Made by a program: the position numbers and the translations under genes. From Apteryx mantelli (lineage: Eukaryota; Chordata; Aves; Apterygiformes; Apterygidae), in contig NC_089985.1 in NCBI RefSeq assembly GCF_036417845.1, forward strand, positions 32,818,583 to 32,882,582: a DNA stretch of 64,000 nt, given 5' to 3'. Shown here piece after piece: positions 1 through 12,125 of the stretch (its first letter is position 1; each line of letters opens with the position of its first letter). Below the pieces are notes generated by a model. It was not told the origin of the DNA. It saw only the letters and a list, made by a program, of their open reading frames with translations, and made no database searches.

Positions 1-856
1 AGTAGCAGGAGATCTGCTGATGGAAATGACAAAATCTCCTCTCCACAGACTTTTTAAATTAAACTGAACAAAGCCTTGGAAATGAAACTGTAAGGAGCAA
101 TCCTCACTGACTAACCCTGATGGTCTAGACATCTTCTGAAACCCAATGGCTCACTTTGAGCCTTGATAAACATCTGCCCAGAGCTTCCCACCTCCCACAA
201 CAGTGCGCTGCCAGAGCAGCCGCAGAGAGGCCAGCTGGGACAGCAGTGGGTGTACCTTCAAACCAGCCACCACAGCACAGACCCAGACGGGCTTGGGGAG
301 ATCTAAATTAACATGCATTGTCAGTGGAGCCTTCTTAGCCAGCTCATTTCCCAGGTCTTTAACCAGCCTGCCTGCCTGGAATGGAGAGATTTCCTTTCAT
401 CTCAAATCACTTGGCTGCACATGGGAGAGAAGCCCTTTGACGAGGTGAATTTGCAAGACTCTCAAATCCTCTTTATTCTCTCCATACTCTCTCTCCTTGA
501 CTCATTCCCAAGAGACCACGCTGGGCTAAGCCCAGAAGAAGCACAGAAAGGTGATGGCATCCCTTGGAGACATACATACACACACAGAGTTACTGCTTCC
601 ACCCCACCTCCACACCATAAATTTAAAATCATCTATACCCAGGATGGGAAAGGATCAGCTAAAATAATCCAGCCCAGTCCCACTACAGGCCACAAACCTG
701 CTCCTCCCACATCTCTAATAAGTTGGAGGCCCACAACTCATCTGTCCTCAGCAGCAAGCTCCACAATTTAGGATATGCCATATAAACAGCTCTGACCACT
801 GAGCACACAGTATCTGGCCTGTTCATATACACTGGGGGTTAACACACACATGCGCC

Positions 857-897
857 AAAAGAAAAAAGAAAAAAAAAAAAGAAAAAAAAAAAAAGAA
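857..897. repeat. A-rich simple repeat
   Basis: About 40 bases almost wholly A with interspersed G. It could be the tail of a degraded retroposed element, but no recognisable body adjoins it. Confidence 0.8.
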
Positions 898-2394
898 GCA
901 GCCCCAACTGACCTATTCATGTGTTAACCAAAGTGATGAGAACAGGAGTCTGCAGTGGGCCTAGGGTTTAGGCAACCAAGGCTTTAAGGAACAGTGGCAT
1001 TCAAGAGGCAACACGAACTCTTACAAATGCTTTTTTCCTTGCAGCTAGTTGTACAGATTAGAAAATCAACAAGGAGAGTATGCAGCACAGGGCAAAATTA
1101 ATACATCTAGCAGTGGGGTACAAACAATCTCAGTTAGGGGTAAGGGAGAAGGCAGTAGGTAGAACAAAAGAGCAGGCTGGCCAAATGCTTACTAAGTGCA
1201 ATTTTTTTAATGGGTCTGCCTTTTCCAAAATTCACATTGCACACATGTAAATAATAATTAAAAAAACGACTCTCACACCAGAAATTCTAACTTGAAACAC
1301 AAAAAACTCTCCTTGACTCCCGTTACACAAGAAGGAGGCACAAGATTCACAACAACATTAGTCACAGCCAATCACGGAGACAGACAGACAGACATGGAAA
1401 TCCCAAAAAACAGAAAAAGGAAAAAGCATGACATTCGTGCTTCAGAAGGTAGCAGATGTTCCCATGCCCGCCTCTCTGTGTGGGTAGGCAGGTGGGGTCA
1501 CAGCTTGGCATACAGGCCTGCCATACCAGGTGCTCCTCATCTCGCTGGTCCTATACCTCTGCTTGTCCAGGTGCTGTCCCTGCTGGTTGTCGTCTCTTGC
1601 ATCCCAAGGGCATCAACTCCTAGAGCAAAACTGGCTTTATGGTGACCTGTGTGCGCAGCACAGGATTCGCCAGGTCCCAGGGCTGTGGCAGGGTTCCCTG
1701 TACAGAACAGTCTGTGATGCCACAATACAACTGAACCACACTAAATTCCTAGTTGGCCCTCAAAGTCCTGCTTCTGCTCCCATTCCTGCCAAAGGGGCTT
1801 TGCCTTTAGCTTGTATGGGATCTACTGTATTATCCATCATCAGTAGCGTTTCATGGTGCAGCTGTGATAAGGAGCGAGTCCAATACACACTCCAGACAGG
1901 TCAGGCTTAGGTTTCAAGCATCCAGTAAATGGAAGAGAAAATTGTATGGTTACCACTTGATTTAATTATTTGTTGGCTCCAAGTACTCAATGAAAAGTGC
2001 TGCAGTAACAATATTCACATGGACAATGCCTCTAAAGGACTTACAGCCTGTTGTACGCTATTCCAAGAAGACTGGTGAGCCAGCAACCTGGGAATCAAAC
2101 CAAAATCAGCAAGGTATTCTGTTTAATTGCTACAGCAATTGCCAGCAGGCAAAAATCATGGGAGCCTTTTGCTCAGTACAGCACTTCCCACGTGCCAAAA
2201 GGCAGCTGGTTCTGGAAGCAGAGACTGCCCATGAAAACGAGCTCTAAAGGGGATCATGCAGAGGTCAGACCATACAGACTCATCCACATTCAGGCAGTCT
2301 CAAGATTCAGATGTGCAAACACCAAACCTGCTGCTTGGCAATGTGTTTATCTTTAAAGCAGCCCTGTGGGGTTGGGAGCAGGTATTTCTCTGCT

Positions 2395-2490
2395 GAACAG
2401 ACAAGGAGCTGAGCTACAGTACAATTAAACGGTTTGCCCAGGGCCAGGAGGCTGTAGCAAAGACTTGGACCCACATCTTCCCAGGCCCAC
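2395..2490 (-). repeat. MIR-like CORE-SINE remnant
   Basis: On the plus strand the order gagctgagc, then ggtttgcccagggccaggaggctgt, then gcaaagacttggaccc follows the reverse complement of the MIR core (gaaactgaggc, cttgcccaaggtcacacagct, gcagagc..gaaccc). Divergence is high. Identified from the remembered consensus. Confidence 0.55.
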
Positions 2491-4940
2491 ACATACGTTG
2501 TTCTGCAGGGCCCACTTCTGCCCCTCCTAAGCAGTAGGCCAGCCCTGCTAAAATCACACTGAACTAATTCCCTGATGTAGTTCAACACAGGGAATTGTTG
2601 GAGTGTTCAAGGAGGGCCAACATTAACCCAGTCTTTGGTTCCCTTTCACCAAGGAATGAAATTCAACCTCACCTTCCCAGAGCTCATGCAGTAGCCAGCA
2701 GTTACCCAGCAGCTCCCTGGAACTGCAAGGACACCTCTCGCATAGACCGTACAGCACCACAACCCTTCCCTCCTGTTCCTCTTTAACCCTTTGCGCCATC
2801 ACCTAACCCAACACACCAGCCATATCCTCAGCCACAGCTTTGCCCCGGAGAGGTCTGCTGGTGGCCCGGGGGAGCCTTGACCACATCACAGCCTTTCCTT
2901 CTCCTCCAGCATCTCCCTTCAGCCCTTCTTCATCTCTCTACACCCACCTCTCTGCTGGCTAAAGCCTTGGGGCTGTGTTGACATCCACTTGGCAAAGCGC
3001 TATGGTAGGCTGAATAGGAGGTTGGCTGAGCTGGGAAACGTTGCCTTCCTCTCACTACAAGGGACATGAAGTAACCTAGGAAAGAGATAACTGAAGGAGA
3101 AGTGACAAAGGCTCCTGAAATCCCAAGTGGCATAGGGAGGAATGGGCTGCTTGCTGCCCCTTCTAATCCAGGAACTTGGGGCATCAAAGGGAACTAGGAG
3201 GCAGGCTGAAAATAAACCCAAGAGGGATCTTTACAGCCTCTCATTAAGCTGTGAAACTCCCTGCTATAGGATCACAAATGATAGAATTTGACAGACATTC
3301 GAGGACAAACGGATTATTTCATGAAGAAGAAATCCATTCAGGGCTACTAAACACAGGCACCACTTCCAGCTCAGGAGGCTCCTAAGGAACAGTGTGTCAG
3401 AGGCTGGGAGGGCATTTTGGACAAGCAACATCCTATGTTTGCCCTGTTCTTGTGCTCTTCTCCAGACCTTGCTCTTGGCCTTGTCAGAAATAGGATTCTG
3501 GGCTAGAGAGGCCTCTAGGGTGATCGTGTATGGTCATTCTCATGTCCATATGAATTCCTAGTTCCCCAAAGCCCCAAGAGCCCTGTTTCAGGTATACGAT
3601 GGGAATAGGTGGAGAACCTGTGCAGCCCTTCCTACCTCAAATCCATTCTTCTTCTGCTACACCCCCACATACTGATCCTGCCTAGTGCAACTGTCTCTCC
3701 CCCGACACTGGCCCCATATCTCATAAAATATGTGAATTGCTCCTATAGGGTCAGAGCAAAGACTCATTAGCACAGCACCTTCTTTCTAGCCATGGTTGCC
3801 TGAGGAAAAGCATTTGTAGTGGTAATTCTTCTGATTAATACCCTGCTTCCAGCTCAAGGTCTTTCTGAGGCAGAGGTGATGTCTTTACATTGAATAGCTC
3901 TTGACAAATTCTTCCATGAATTTGTCCCATTGCTTTGCAAGCCTATGAAAATATTTAGCAGCTAGTTTCCTGCAGCAAGGAGTTCCACACCTGGTTACCC
4001 ACTGTGTGTGATGGATCTCACAGCCACTTCAGGGAAGGAGATACAGGAGACAGAGATACATCTTCCAGCACAACTACATTAAAGCCTGTACAGTTATTTG
4101 AACCCCCATCAGGCCAGGGCAGGCCAGCCTTCCACAGAAAGATGCAAAGGAGGTTGCATCTACTTCCCCCCAAACCCTCAGTACTTCTGATCTCTGGCCA
4201 TCCCAGGAGCCTTCCCCAAGGATTCAGCCTGGCTGATCTTCCAATATACACCATGCACTGAACAGCCCTGCTACAACCCCAGCTGATCAAGACAACAGGA
4301 AAACACCTGTGCTAAATGCAGTCCTTGTGATTCATTGTCTCTTATAAAGGGTGGTACAATCACCCAAATGAAGGCAAGATGGGGCAAGGACTTTTAAAAG
4401 GAGGGGAAATTGTTTGCCCTGCTTTTTCAAAAGCAAACACATACATTTTGTCCCTGATGCCAAAAAGCCCGGCACTAAAATGCTGAAATCTTCTGACTGA
4501 GTGGCAGCAAGCTGTAATTTACAGCATTCTGCTCCTATTACGTTCAAGAATTGCTTCATTTCTGAAAAGAAAGAGCTGTTATTTGTCAGCCTCGCACAGC
4601 CCCTCCTCCAGTCATCACATTTCTACCTTATGCTTAACAAATTAATTCATTCCCCTCATTGAATCTGGTCCCCCCAAAAAGCCAGTCTTTTCCCAGGAAC
4701 TGAGAGCCATCCTGTTTCAGTAACATCATTAGCAATTTTCTTTTTAAAGCCATGAGATGGACATGTTCCTTTCAGCGAATATCTGGAATTTTCTTGCTAC
4801 TGCATCCACCTTTCTCAAATTGATTCAGAGAGGCCTGTGTGCTGGCTCTTCACAAGCATCTTCCCCACGCCTCTGAACGACGGTTTCCAGCCCATCCATT
4901 GCAGCATCTGTCTGGCTGCTAACACAAACTTTGTCTGGGT

Positions 4941-5489
4941 TTAGGATGCAGCCAGGTCCCTGGGCAAGTTGAGTTGTATCACCTCTCCTCCTGTTGTGTA
5001 CTTGGCCACTGGCCCATTGCCTTCCATAGTGAAAAGCTTGCAAGTCTTCGCATTCTCATGGACTGGTGTGGACTTTTTTGAGGAGACAGGGGAATTTGTG
5101 GGGCTCAACTGAACAGCCGTGGTGTCCTGCACTGTGTGCTCACTAGTTTCGATTTCAAAGGCTGTGTTCCCAGGTTTGATGAGCCCAATATTGGAACCTG
5201 GTTTGGATTTCCTGGACCCATGAGCTGGGGGCCTCCGGCTGCAGATGCAGCAGGCCCCAAAGAATGTGAAGGCCACCACCAGCAAGATGGGTCCGATGAT
5301 GATGGGAGGGTTGTTCATGGGGAGGAAGGTCCCGAAGGCAAATGCTCCCACTAAAGTGATGTTGATCCCTGCTAGCATGATGCAAAGTCCACATGCACAG
5401 CACAGAGCAGGGGAGGGGAGGCCCTGAGGTCGCGTCTTTTTCTGGCTGGGTTTCTGGGACAAAGATGCACTGCTCTTTTCACTGAACAT
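4941..5489 (-). CDS. TMEM275: Small two-pass membrane protein, probable TMEM275
   Basis: The reading frame encodes 182 residues from the ATG at 5489-5487 to the TAA at 4943-4941. That ATG has A at -3. Two hydrophobic segments stand close together: residues about 28-53, rich in Cys and Gly (ALCCACGLC), and about 62-83, ending in GACCICSRR. A short loop with an NPP motif separates them. A Ser/Lys-rich N-terminus precedes them, and a hydrophilic tail of about 100 residues follows, containing SEHTVQDTTAVQLSP and ending in LNLPRDLAAS. I assign TMEM275 from this architecture, a length close to what I recall for the human protein, and its position on the same strand downstream of MKNK1, as in the human order. 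The family's function is not established. The frame stays open upstream to a splice acceptor at 5581, so the true N-terminus may be longer. No poly(A) signal could be assigned with confidence. Confidence 0.72.
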   Translation of the reverse strand: MFSEKSSASLSQKPSQKKTRPQGLPSPALCCACGLCIMLAGINITLVGAFAFGTFLPMNNPPIIIGPILLVVAFTFFGACCICSRRPPAHGSRKSKPGSNIGLIKPGNTAFEIETSEHTVQDTTAVQLSPTNSPVSSKKSTPVHENAKTCKLFTMEGNGPVAKYTTGGEVIQLNLPRDLAAS

Positions 5490-5580
5490 GTTGAGCTGAG
5501 TCTCAGAGGCCACCTCAATTCTGATCGGGTGCGTGCTGTATTGAGAAGGCAAGTGCTGGTTTCTTGCTGCCTTGAAATTC
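5490..5580 (-). other. TMEM275: 5' part of the TMEM275 main exon, with splice acceptor at 5581-5582
   Basis: Read on the minus strand, a pyrimidine-rich tract ending TTCTTTCCAG lies just before base 5580, a good 3' splice site. From there to the Met at 5489 the frame is open for 30 codons without an ATG, while a TAA stands in frame a short way upstream inside the presumed intron. The segment is therefore either 5' UTR or a coding extension fed by an upstream exon. The sequence alone does not decide. Confidence 0.55.
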
Positions 5581-6319
5581 CTGGAAAGAAGCAGAAGAGC
5601 ATATAACCATTAAACAGAGCGATGAACCAAAGGCATCTTTCCACCCCTCAGGGTCACCAACATCTTCTCTAGGTTTGATGAAAACTCAATACAACCCCAA
5701 GCCTGTTCTCAAGCCTGGGTTCTCCCCATCCAAATGGATGAAGCCCAAGTCAATCTGAGCATGCAATGGCCAGATTCTAAGCTGGACTCTGCCTGGAGCC
5801 TGAGCTACAGCCCAGTATTGCAGCAGTGTGGCTGGACAGACCGACCCATATCATGAGCTCAAATTTTTTTCACCTGCTGCATTCATCCTCTCTCTCCACT
5901 CCATTCACCCTTTCCTTAAAACACAGGTTCTTCAGGACAGGAAGTATGTCCAGTTGCCCATTTGGGCAGTAGCTGATCTCACAGAGTTCATCATCACCTA
6001 CACAACACCTGTCCAAAATAACATCAAATCCCAGTACTGCTCTGAACATCACTTGCTGTCAAAGTGAGCTTAATATATTGTTGGATAGATAGGATAACAA
6101 AATACACCAGAAAGCGGGACTCTCTGCTCCATGTTTCAGTTGTCTAGTAAGTGAAGCTAGTCATTGAGGCTGCCTTTCTAGCCAGTACGGAATAAAAGGC
6201 CATCCATTCCCCAGAACATGATTCAGACCATCCCAGCTGAATACTTTAAATGACTACACAGAGAACTTGGATGACTTAAGCAGTCAACAGTTAGATGTTC
6301 AGCAAGATAAACTCCATGC

Positions 6320-6400
6320 ATAGAAACTGAATGACTTGCCGTTGGTCACAGAAGTCTACGAGGAAACTGAGAACTGAGTCTGAGTCCCTGGAAGCATTTT
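6320..6400 (-). repeat. MIR-like CORE-SINE remnant
   Basis: The plus strand reads gaatgacttgccgttggtcacagaag, then gagaactgagtctgagtccctgg, resembling the reverse-complement MIR core with its ACTTGCCCAAGGTCACA block. Old and diverged. Confidence 0.6.
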
Positions 6401-7490
6401 TAGATGGCTCTACCCACTACATCATGCTTCCTCATTTGGTGCGATCACAGGGCAGGGAAGGAGGTAGAGAAACCTGTTAGACTCAGGATGTGCAAAACCA
6501 AACTTATGCAAGGTTCTTGCACAAGCAACACTGTTTCCTGGAAGTAGGTCTCAGATTACTGAAATGGAGAAAATAAAGCTGGAAGTGAGCCTGTGGGAAT
6601 CAACCCTTTCCTAGGACCCACTGTGGGAACACATATCCATGAATGACAATAGCAAATTGTCCATGGAATAGATTGCTGGATGCGATAAGACTTGGCTTTG
6701 TGTGTAAAGTATTTCATTGTGAAGCCGCATTGCCAGAAGCCAAACTGCCAGCAGTTTGCTGGCAATGCCTGTAATTTTAAAGGCAGGAGAGCATTTCTCT
6801 TCTCAGATTGATTGCAAACAGTAGCAGTCTCCTCTCTTGTACTCCCCTGCCCGGCTTCTTAACTTCTTCCTTCTCTGCTGTCAAATAATTTTTATAAGGG
6901 TTACAGTGGAAAAACTGATACAGTACAGGTTTCTACTGCAAGAGCCAAGAATCACTGTTGTGCTATTAACACTGTAGCCACTAAATTAACAAAGACAAAA
7001 ACCCTATCCACCACCCTGCAAAATGCCAGAGGGATCAGCTGGGCATTTTCAACATGTTTTCCAGGGTATAAAATTTTCCCATACACCCAGCTGTGGCAAA
7101 GCTCTCTGCTGCTCTCTCCAGTATCATATCTCATTTTCTTTGCTTGGGCTTTTGTTTAGACCTGAATGAAAAGCAGCAGTGGACTTTCAGTGAAGTTTCT
7201 CTTTAGTGAGACATCAGCTGGAGCTGACAGGAACGGGCTCCTTGAAGGATTGAAACCTTCCTCGTCTGCAGATGTCTGATTGGGGAGGATCCTCTCTGCA
7301 GGTAAAGATTCTTCAGAACAGAGTGTGTGAGAGAGAAAGGACCTTTTCTCCATTAGCCAAAATAACACATAGGCAAGTTTGACCGCGTTCTTTTATTCTG
7401 CCTGGGAACTCAGACACACCGAGCTGGAGCCCTGACTGTGTCTCTTTCACCAGCCCGGGATCAGCAGCAAGACCCCTTTGGATTAAAGAC

Positions 7491-7520
7491 ATGCATGCAC
7501 ACGTGCACACACACACACAC
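7491..7520. repeat. CA dinucleotide microsatellite
   Basis: A run of CA units with two early interruptions (atgcatgcacacgtg, then about eight CA repeats). Confidence 0.9.
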
Positions 7521-9934
7521 AGTTTCCTCAGCCTAGATATCAACAGATGCCGGCCTGAATCTTTGGGGGAAGCGAGGCTGCAAGTACCTCAGTGGAGCTC
7601 TTCCCCTCACTATGACCCCCACAGCAACACCTCCTGCTGCGGAGCGCTTGGCAGGGAACTGCATAGCTCCTGATGGTTAAATCGTTACCACAGATCCATT
7701 CCACAGGGTTCGCTCACTCCTCAGCACTCACCTGCTTCCAACCTGCAAGAATTCCCTCTTGTGGGAGAAACAGGCAACGAGATTGCAGTTCCTGTGCTCT
7801 AAAGGGACAATGAACAAGCGGGCTGGCTCTGCTCCCAGGAAATTCAGAGGCAAAAGTCATGCTCCCACTAAGATTCTCAAGACGGACTTCAACCTGATGC
7901 CTGTCACATCTGTCAGTGGTCACCTATAGTTACTCCAAGGAGACCATGTTGGCTGCTGGCTGCCCTCAAAGCTGCAGCAATAACACCCATCACAGCCCCT
8001 CACATCTCATTTTCTCTGCCCGGCAATGTGTGCTCACAGTTACAGCTCCCTGAGTGTATGGGGTTACGTCTGCGCCAAATCCTCACTGGAGCTCCCCAGG
8101 CTGTAATAGTGAAGGAGGGGGACAACAGGGCTTGTTCAGGCAGCAGCAGACAGCAACAGGTCAGAACAGCCTGTCCCAAGGACAGCTCACCCCAGCAGGT
8201 AAGAGAGAACCACAGATCCACTCTGAATGGATGAATGATGTGAGAAAAATGATCCAGCAGGGCTCAAGGTGGGTATAGTTACCACCATCTTCCCAGGCAT
8301 TTATGGCCACTTCCCAGAAGGGAGAGAGGATCAGATCTACTGTATGGAAACAAGGTTTTTCCCATCCAAATGAGGTGCCTAAATCAGCCCTGGTGTCCCT
8401 ACACCTCCTATTTGGGGCCAATCACACCCTTTCTATAGCTTTACCATGAGAGCTCTGGCTATGCTATGTCCAAGACAAAACTTCTTTCCAACCCTTTTTG
8501 CTTGGAGCACCTACATGGGGCACCAGACCTTTCACGGGTAGAGAGCAATATAGTAGCCATTACTGAGTTTGGAAAATCTAGGGCCATCTTGCATGGCATG
8601 AGAACCTCTCCCATAAGTGTGAGAAGACCTTGGAAGACAGCACCATCACAGGGCTAGGAAATGACCTGCACAGGCAACACAGTGTAACCAAAAATAAAGC
8701 TGGAAGGCAGCGTGTTTGGGCTGGGAACATTTAGAAAGTGGATCACTGATCCTGTCTTGATTTCCATATAAAACAGAAGGGATTATAGACAGAGGGGATT
8801 CCAAAATGCTGGGAAACTAAAGAAAACAGGGATGAGAAAGCCAGGAGAACAGTGGAGAAAGCAAAAAGAACCCCAAAGCCAAAGGATGCTCTTACAGCAC
8901 CCTTTAAGTGATAAGATCCTGGAACAACACTAAACCCATCCTTATTTCAATTGCCACATACAACAGAAGCATCTTTATTTGCCTGGAGTCTGTCATCTCC
9001 TAGAGCACAGGAAGACGCTGGGGGAAGAGGAGTCCTCCCTGCCAGATCCCCCTTGCAGTCACAAGAAATCACCGATGTGGATCAGCTCCCACTACTTACC
9101 TGCCTGAGGATATTTGACAGCTTTTACCTTCCTGCGTCCACTTCAGCTAAGTTAGCCTGCTCAGAAATGACCAACTTTCTTTCCAGCTATATTATCCTGT
9201 CCAAAATCATCAACTTTCTTTCCATTAATAGAGGAAAAAGTTCTCCTTGGACTCTCTACGTGAAACAGTTTCTTTTATTACTGGTTTGGGGTGGGAAAAG
9301 GAAGAGTCTGGGTTTCCACTCCAAACAACATTTCAGCTTGAAATGCATTAGTGTCAAGTACCGCTACAAAAAAAGCTGCATATTCAAGCTAGAGTGATGG
9401 AGATCCACAGGCTATAATGATTCCTCCAGGGGAATACACATCCCTCCCTATAGTCTCAGGGGCACAGAGATTTTCATTCATAGCTCTGTGAGAGTTCTTA
9501 GAACTCAAAGGGCACACTGACATATTAAGCCAGCATTTTAGGAGCATCATTTAAAGCCATACCAGCAGCAGCACGAATATGCATAGCTAAGCGTGCTTCC
9601 CTCTTACTTGCAGTGAGGGGGTTTGAGCTGTCATCTTTCCACACCATTCCACCTCAGCAGAACAGCCAAAATATTTGACAGACCCCAAATGAGTCGCCTT
9701 TCTGCAGATGTGATGGCACAGGAAAATAATGACAGTGATCAGCAAACAGAAATTGCAGTCAGACAGCTGTAACCACCCCCCACATACAGACAGACATACA
9801 AACATGCACGCATGCACTTTTTAGCTATCAGGAGAAGCTCAAGACTTTTCCCTAGGCAAAGTGCTGAGAAACTCTTCAGCAGGGCTAGAGAGCATCTGTG
9901 CCTGGGAGGGGAAGACACTTACTTGAGCTGGAGC

Positions 9935-10620
9935 ATGGAGCCGGGGGGGGGCAAAGGAGAGAGCAGGTGCCCAGGGTCTCGGAGAGCTCCCCTTCACCTT
10001 TCATTTAGCGATGACAAAGCCATGGCCAGCCCTGGCAGAGCCGGGACTGGGAAGCCCAGCTAAAAGGGGAAAGATCTCACATGCCTCCTTCCCTCTCTTC
10101 AGCAAGCTCAGGAAACTTTGCTCAGATCCCAGGCGAGCCCCTGGCAGTCCCCCAGAGAGCTCAGCAGGCTCTGTGCAAGCTTGGCCACGTCCTCCCCACT
10201 CTCCTCCTTCCCCTCGGATGATGCTGTCCTCCTTAGGCAGAAGGAGATTCACATGCAGCATCCCTGCCCTGTTGCATCCTCTCCTCTCTTCCTGCCTTCT
10301 CTTCTTCCAGCCCCAGATCCCCAGCAAGGTTCAGCTCTGCAACGGGCAGCACCACTCGCCTGCCTGCCTCCACCAGTGTCCTGCAGGCTCACACCCTGTC
10401 CCTGTGCCTTCTTTTTATTCTTCCTTTTCTACTTCAAGGCTGCAACTCCCGCCCCTTCAGATGACAGAGGTGTCCAAAGCAGAACAGCCCCTTTTCTTTC
10501 GGAGAGAAAAATCACAGAGTCTCTCTCCACTAGAGGCAGCTCTGAGCTTTCCTCCAGCAGCCCCCCTTCCCTGCCTTCCCTGGTGCTGAGAACAAAGCGC
10601 CAGCCAAGGTAAGCGAGGAA
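9935..10620. other. GC-richer, strand-asymmetric stretch; possible TMEM275 5' region
   Basis: The plus strand is C/T-rich with frequent CCTCC and CTTCC blocks, and a run of nine G's occurs near 9,943-9,951. It is richer in GC than its surroundings. Long open frames on both strands (for example 10,011-10,589 plus) have the Ser/Pro/Leu bias expected of pyrimidine-rich DNA and resemble no known protein. A promoter or first exon for TMEM275 on the minus strand is possible; no TATA box is evident. Confidence 0.3.
9998..10023 (-). CDS. Candidate first coding exon of TMEM275 (speculative)
   Basis: On the minus strand an ATG in the context GGCCATGG is followed by eight codons (MALSSLNE) and then AAAG|GTGAAG, an acceptable splice donor. 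Two bases are left over. They join in frame to the exon at 5580 and would read on through NFKAARNQH into the open N-terminal part of the TMEM275 frame, giving about 221 residues. The site sits in a GC-richer stretch, as a 5' end might. Short ATG-to-donor arrangements of matching phase arise often by chance, so this is only a lead. Confidence 0.25.
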
Positions 10621-12044
10621 GAAGGAAAAATACCACCAAATACCAAAGAATAACATTCAGGCATTCAGCTTGCTGCATCTAGGCAGGGATCTCAAACACT
10701 CTTACCAGAACTTCAAAAGGTTTGAAATGCATGTTACAAATGGGAAAAAATAACTAGTGACAGAGTCCCTTTGCAATCCCAGAAAGATGCAAGAGTAACT
10801 CCTTGCTGGGTGGTAGGCAATGAGATGTGCTGAGAGAGACCTCTGGGAGATAGAAACACTCAGGGTGTGGGAGTTGGCAAATTCAGAAAAACATCCTCAG
10901 ATGCAAAATTAATGTTTTAACATGGCAATCAAACCTCAGGTACACTTAAAGGTACTACTGGCAGTGCTATAAAAACATGCCCTGATGATAGCCCTACTGC
11001 AAACACAGCCAAGGTCTTAGCTCCCATATTAAGAAGCCAGCTACTGTATATCTGCAGAGCTGATGACCACAGGGAAACAAGGCAAAATCCAGGCTACGCA
11101 CTGAATGGCACAGAGTTTATCCTTTCTCAGTTTAAGCAGTGCAAACACTCACATGCCCTCATCTGCTCTCCAAGCCTGCACTGCTGTAACTAGCCTAGAT
11201 GCTGCTACTGATGATTGATTGAACAGAGGCTCTTCTTCAGCTTGTTGCAGAAGAATCCTCTCAGAATCAGGCCAGAGCTGATCCAACATGAATCATGCTC
11301 CCCTTTTATAAGTGATTGCTTTCATGCTCATGCACAGAGGGGAAAGGAAAAAAAAAGTAACATGGGGAAGAGCAAAGGTCAAAGAAGGAGAAATAACTGA
11401 AGAGGAATGAACACTTACTTCTCTCCTTTCTCTTTTCCAGGCACTGCTCAACCCTGAGTATTCTTAATATAAAGCAGGATCTTCTACTGCATCATATTGC
11501 ATTTCACCTTACAGGGCACCCCCTAAAATTTGAGCAAAAACAGGCTTTGCAGAAAGCTGGGTTCAGCCCCAGCTTAGGAGGAAGATAACTCTGTTTTCTC
11601 CTTAGTTTGGGTAGTGCTAGCAGCACACCACATGATTTGGACAAGAAGGTAAGAGAATATCACAGAAGTGGTGCTGATGAGACATGCTGACTGCCTGGGC
11701 TTATAGAAAGAGAAGAGAGGGAAATCTCATTTCAAACCCTTCCAGAGATGCAGAATCTTCTCTAGAGATTCTCTGGGCCAGAGATTCCCTGGGCCTCTAA
11801 CATGAAGTTCAAAATAGCTCAGAGTACTCATTCCTGCTAGAAAAATGATGGAAGAGTGCACTATTACTTTAGGCTTTCTTCACTGAAAATCTCCATGTGG
11901 CACATCTCAGAGAGATGGTTCCAAACGTGGCAGAACTGGTGTCTAGTGTTTGCTGATGGTTGCTGGGTGGAAACTGGAGTGGTTGAGCTCATTCTTGGTG
12001 AGACTCCATGAAGCTCAACGGAAATGGCCCTATGAGCCTTATTT

Positions 12045-12125
12045 ATTTAGGAACAGAGGCTGTCAGATGGAAAGAGACCTACAGGGTCATTGATTCGAGT
12101 CCCTTGCTATCATGTTGCATAATAG
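12045..12125 (-). repeat. Possible CR1-type LINE 3' end remnant
   Basis: The plus strand reads ctgtcagatggaaagagacc, then tacagggtcattgattcgagtccc, resembling the familiar reverse complement of CR1 3' ends (ttggaagggacct..ggtcatctagtcca). Only this short block matches, so the class is uncertain. Confidence 0.4.

Larger units (their letters stand above)
1..4940. other. Region left of TMEM275, no recognisable gene
   Basis: I see no conserved protein in any frame; open stretches are short and uneven. It may include the TMEM275 3' UTR next to base 4940, but no convincing poly(A) signal marks its end. It holds an A-rich tract near 860-897 and a MIR-like remnant near 2,395-2,490. Confidence 0.6.
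5583..9997. other. Non-coding stretch upstream of the TMEM275 main exon
   Basis: No recognisable coding sequence. If the candidate exon at 9,998-10,023 is real, this is its 4.4 kb intron; otherwise it is upstream sequence or the intron of a non-coding first exon. Apart from a MIR-like remnant and a CA repeat I see nothing to annotate. Confidence 0.5.

Noticed and set aside
5372-5644. 90-codon minus-strand frame overlapping the TMEM275 exon
   Set aside because: It reads across the splice acceptor at 5581 and lies out of frame with the hydrophobic-hairpin protein; a shadow.
10011-10589. 192-codon open frame on the plus strand
   Set aside because: Ser/Pro/Leu-rich product of a pyrimidine-rich stretch, with no recognisable domain; an overlapping open frame in another phase has the same bias.
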